A DNA stretch of 7,286 bases from an uncultured Clostridia bacterium. Lineage in GTDB: Bacteria; Bacillota; Clostridia; Oscillospirales; Acutalibacteraceae. The stretch covers positions 1 through 7,286 of the forward strand of contig CAMHPW010000047.1 in NCBI GenBank assembly GCA_946187095.1. The letters are read 5' to 3'. Made by a program: the position numbers and the translations under genes. The notes under the pieces are model-generated. The model made no database searches and was not told the DNA's origin. It saw only the letters and a list, made by a program, of their open reading frames with translations. Below are positions 6,223 through 7,286 of the stretch, one piece after another (positions within the stretch are counted from its first letter, which is position 1; every line of letters starts with the position of its first letter).

Positions 6223-7286
6223 ATGCGAATACTGATATTTACGGAAGTAGTTTCACCGTATGTCTGCGGGATTTCAAGCTACATAGATGTACTGAAAAAG
6301 GGATTGGAAAAGCTGTCGCATAAAGTTGTGACAGTAACTTCTGCCATGGACGTTGAGAAGGCGTACTGTAAGAATGGCATTATATGGTGCCCCGCCAAGA
6401 AAGCGAAAAACAAATACGGATATGAATGCAAAAACTGTAATGATGAATCGGTGATCGATTTTATATGTGCCTGCAAGCCCGATATCGTGCATATACATAC
6501 GGATACAAAAATAGGATATATGGGACTGGAAGTAGCGGACAGGGCAAATATACCTGTGGTATTTACGATACACGATTATTTCATGGACAGATTTGCGGCA
6601 GAAAATAAATTGGTCTGGAAATACAGGACATTCTTTGAAAGAAGGCATTTTGAAGATATGCTTGACAATGCGGGTGCAGTGACATCTTCATGCAGTCGGG
6701 CGGAAATGTTTGTCAGGCGTGCCAAAAAGAAAAATGCAGTGAAGATCATACCGTGTGCCGTTGACAATGAATTGTTCGACTACAGGAAATACGATAAAAA
6801 AGCCGTCAGGGATATCAGGACAAGGCTTGGCTTGTCGGAAACATCGACAGCAGCGGTATTTGCAGGCAGCCTGAGTGTTGAAAAAAATCTGGAATTTGCA
6901 TTGTCGGCATTTGCGAAATATATCAAAAAGACGGATCATATACAGTTCCTGATCGCAGGGGACGGAACGGAAACGGAATATCTGAAAGAGCAGTGCCGCA
7001 AGCTGAAAATAGATGATATGGTAGTTTTTGCAGGAACAGTGCCGAATGAAAAAATGCCTGAAATATATTCCGCCTGCGATATGTATGTATGTTCCTACGA
7101 TGACGGCTTGATGTCGATGTCATTCGGGGAAGCAATGTCATGCGGATTGCCTGTCATGGTGAAGTACGACAGTGAAAATATCGCATCAAGCATGGTGCAG
7201 GAAAATGTCAACGGCTTTGTATATAAAAATGAAGAAGAATTTGCAAAATGCTTAAAGACGTTTGCCAATTTCAGTACAGAAAAAAA
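6223..7286 (+). CDS. GT4-family glycosyltransferase (3' partial)
   Basis: The frame is open from ATG 6223 to the right edge, giving 354 residues without a stop. It has the GT-B fold pattern of family 4. The N-terminal domain begins MRILIFTEVVSPYVCGISSY, the usual Gly-rich opening, followed by PDIVHIHTD (86-94) and TIHDYF (115-120). The second domain begins after IPCAVDNELF (176-185), with VFAGSLSVEKNLEF (212-225), IAGDG (244-248) and FGEAMSCGLPV (301-311). Family 4 enzymes move a sugar from an activated donor to lipid or glycan acceptors at the inner membrane face; donor and acceptor cannot be told here. A weak GGTGG ribosome site lies 6 nt before the ATG; in-frame GTG codons at 6211-6219 are possible alternative starts. 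Oddities are a cysteine-rich stretch at 49-84 and a shifted acidic residue in the donor-site motif. It is transcribed away from hprK. Confidence 0.9.
   Translation, partial: MRILIFTEVVSPYVCGISSYIDVLKKGLEKLSHKVVTVTSAMDVEKAYCKNGIIWCPAKKAKNKYGYECKNCNDESVIDFICACKPDIVHIHTDTKIGYMGLEVADRANIPVVFTIHDYFMDRFAAENKLVWKYRTFFERRHFEDMLDNAGAVTSSCSRAEMFVRRAKKKNAVKIIPCAVDNELFDYRKYDKKAVRDIRTRLGLSETSTAAVFAGSLSVEKNLEFALSAFAKYIKKTDHIQFLIAGDGTETEYLKEQCRKLKIDDMVVFAGTVPNEKMPEIYSACDMYVCSYDDGLMSMSFGEAMSCGLPVMVKYDSENIASSMVQENVNGFVYKNEEEFAKCLKTFANFSTEK

Overview
The window looks like a chromosomal segment of a low-to-moderate GC Firmicute of class Clostridia. A Ruminococcus-like (Oscillospiraceae) host is my best guess. 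The reasons are strong AGGAGG-type ribosome binding sites, Bacillus/Clostridium-type HPr kinase, RapZ/YvcJ and WhiA genes, and a type II MurB. The genus is inference; no rRNA or tRNA gene is present to anchor it. I see no phage, IS element, CRISPR array or origin, and base and codon composition look uniform by eye.

Layout. Positions 2-805 (+) hold the 3' end of a sodium/phosphate cotransporter-family protein: the last part of its membrane domain, then a PhoU-like cytoplasmic domain. A 108-nt gap carries an extended -10 promoter abutting a 15-nt palindrome. It leads to a 288-residue zinc-ribbon membrane protein of unknown function (914-1780, +). A hairpin with T-runs on both sides (1788-1823) separates this gene from a convergent five-gene block on the minus strand.

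In transcription order (right to left) the block is hprK, murB, rapZ, whiA and a VanZ-family membrane protein (6055 down to 1799). Spacings are 15 nt, 11 nt, a 1-nt overlap and a 4-nt overlap, so one operon is likely. It joins carbon-catabolite control (HPr kinase/phosphorylase), peptidoglycan precursor synthesis (MurB), a nucleotide-binding regulator of the RapZ family, the division-linked DNA-binding protein WhiA and a small membrane protein. The yvcK/mgfK gene usually found between rapZ and whiA is absent, and the two flanking genes overlap directly.

Divergent from hprK, across a 167-nt AT-rich region with promoter-like elements on both strands, is a GT4-type glycosyltransferase (6223 onward, +) that runs off the right edge.

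Most of this is conserved housekeeping sequence; I do not see a wholly new system. The points most worth a second look are the yvcK-less junction, the VanZ gene coupled to whiA, the terminator folded into a coding end, the palindrome beside the zinc-ribbon promoter, and the cysteine-rich segment and altered donor-site motif in the glycosyltransferase.
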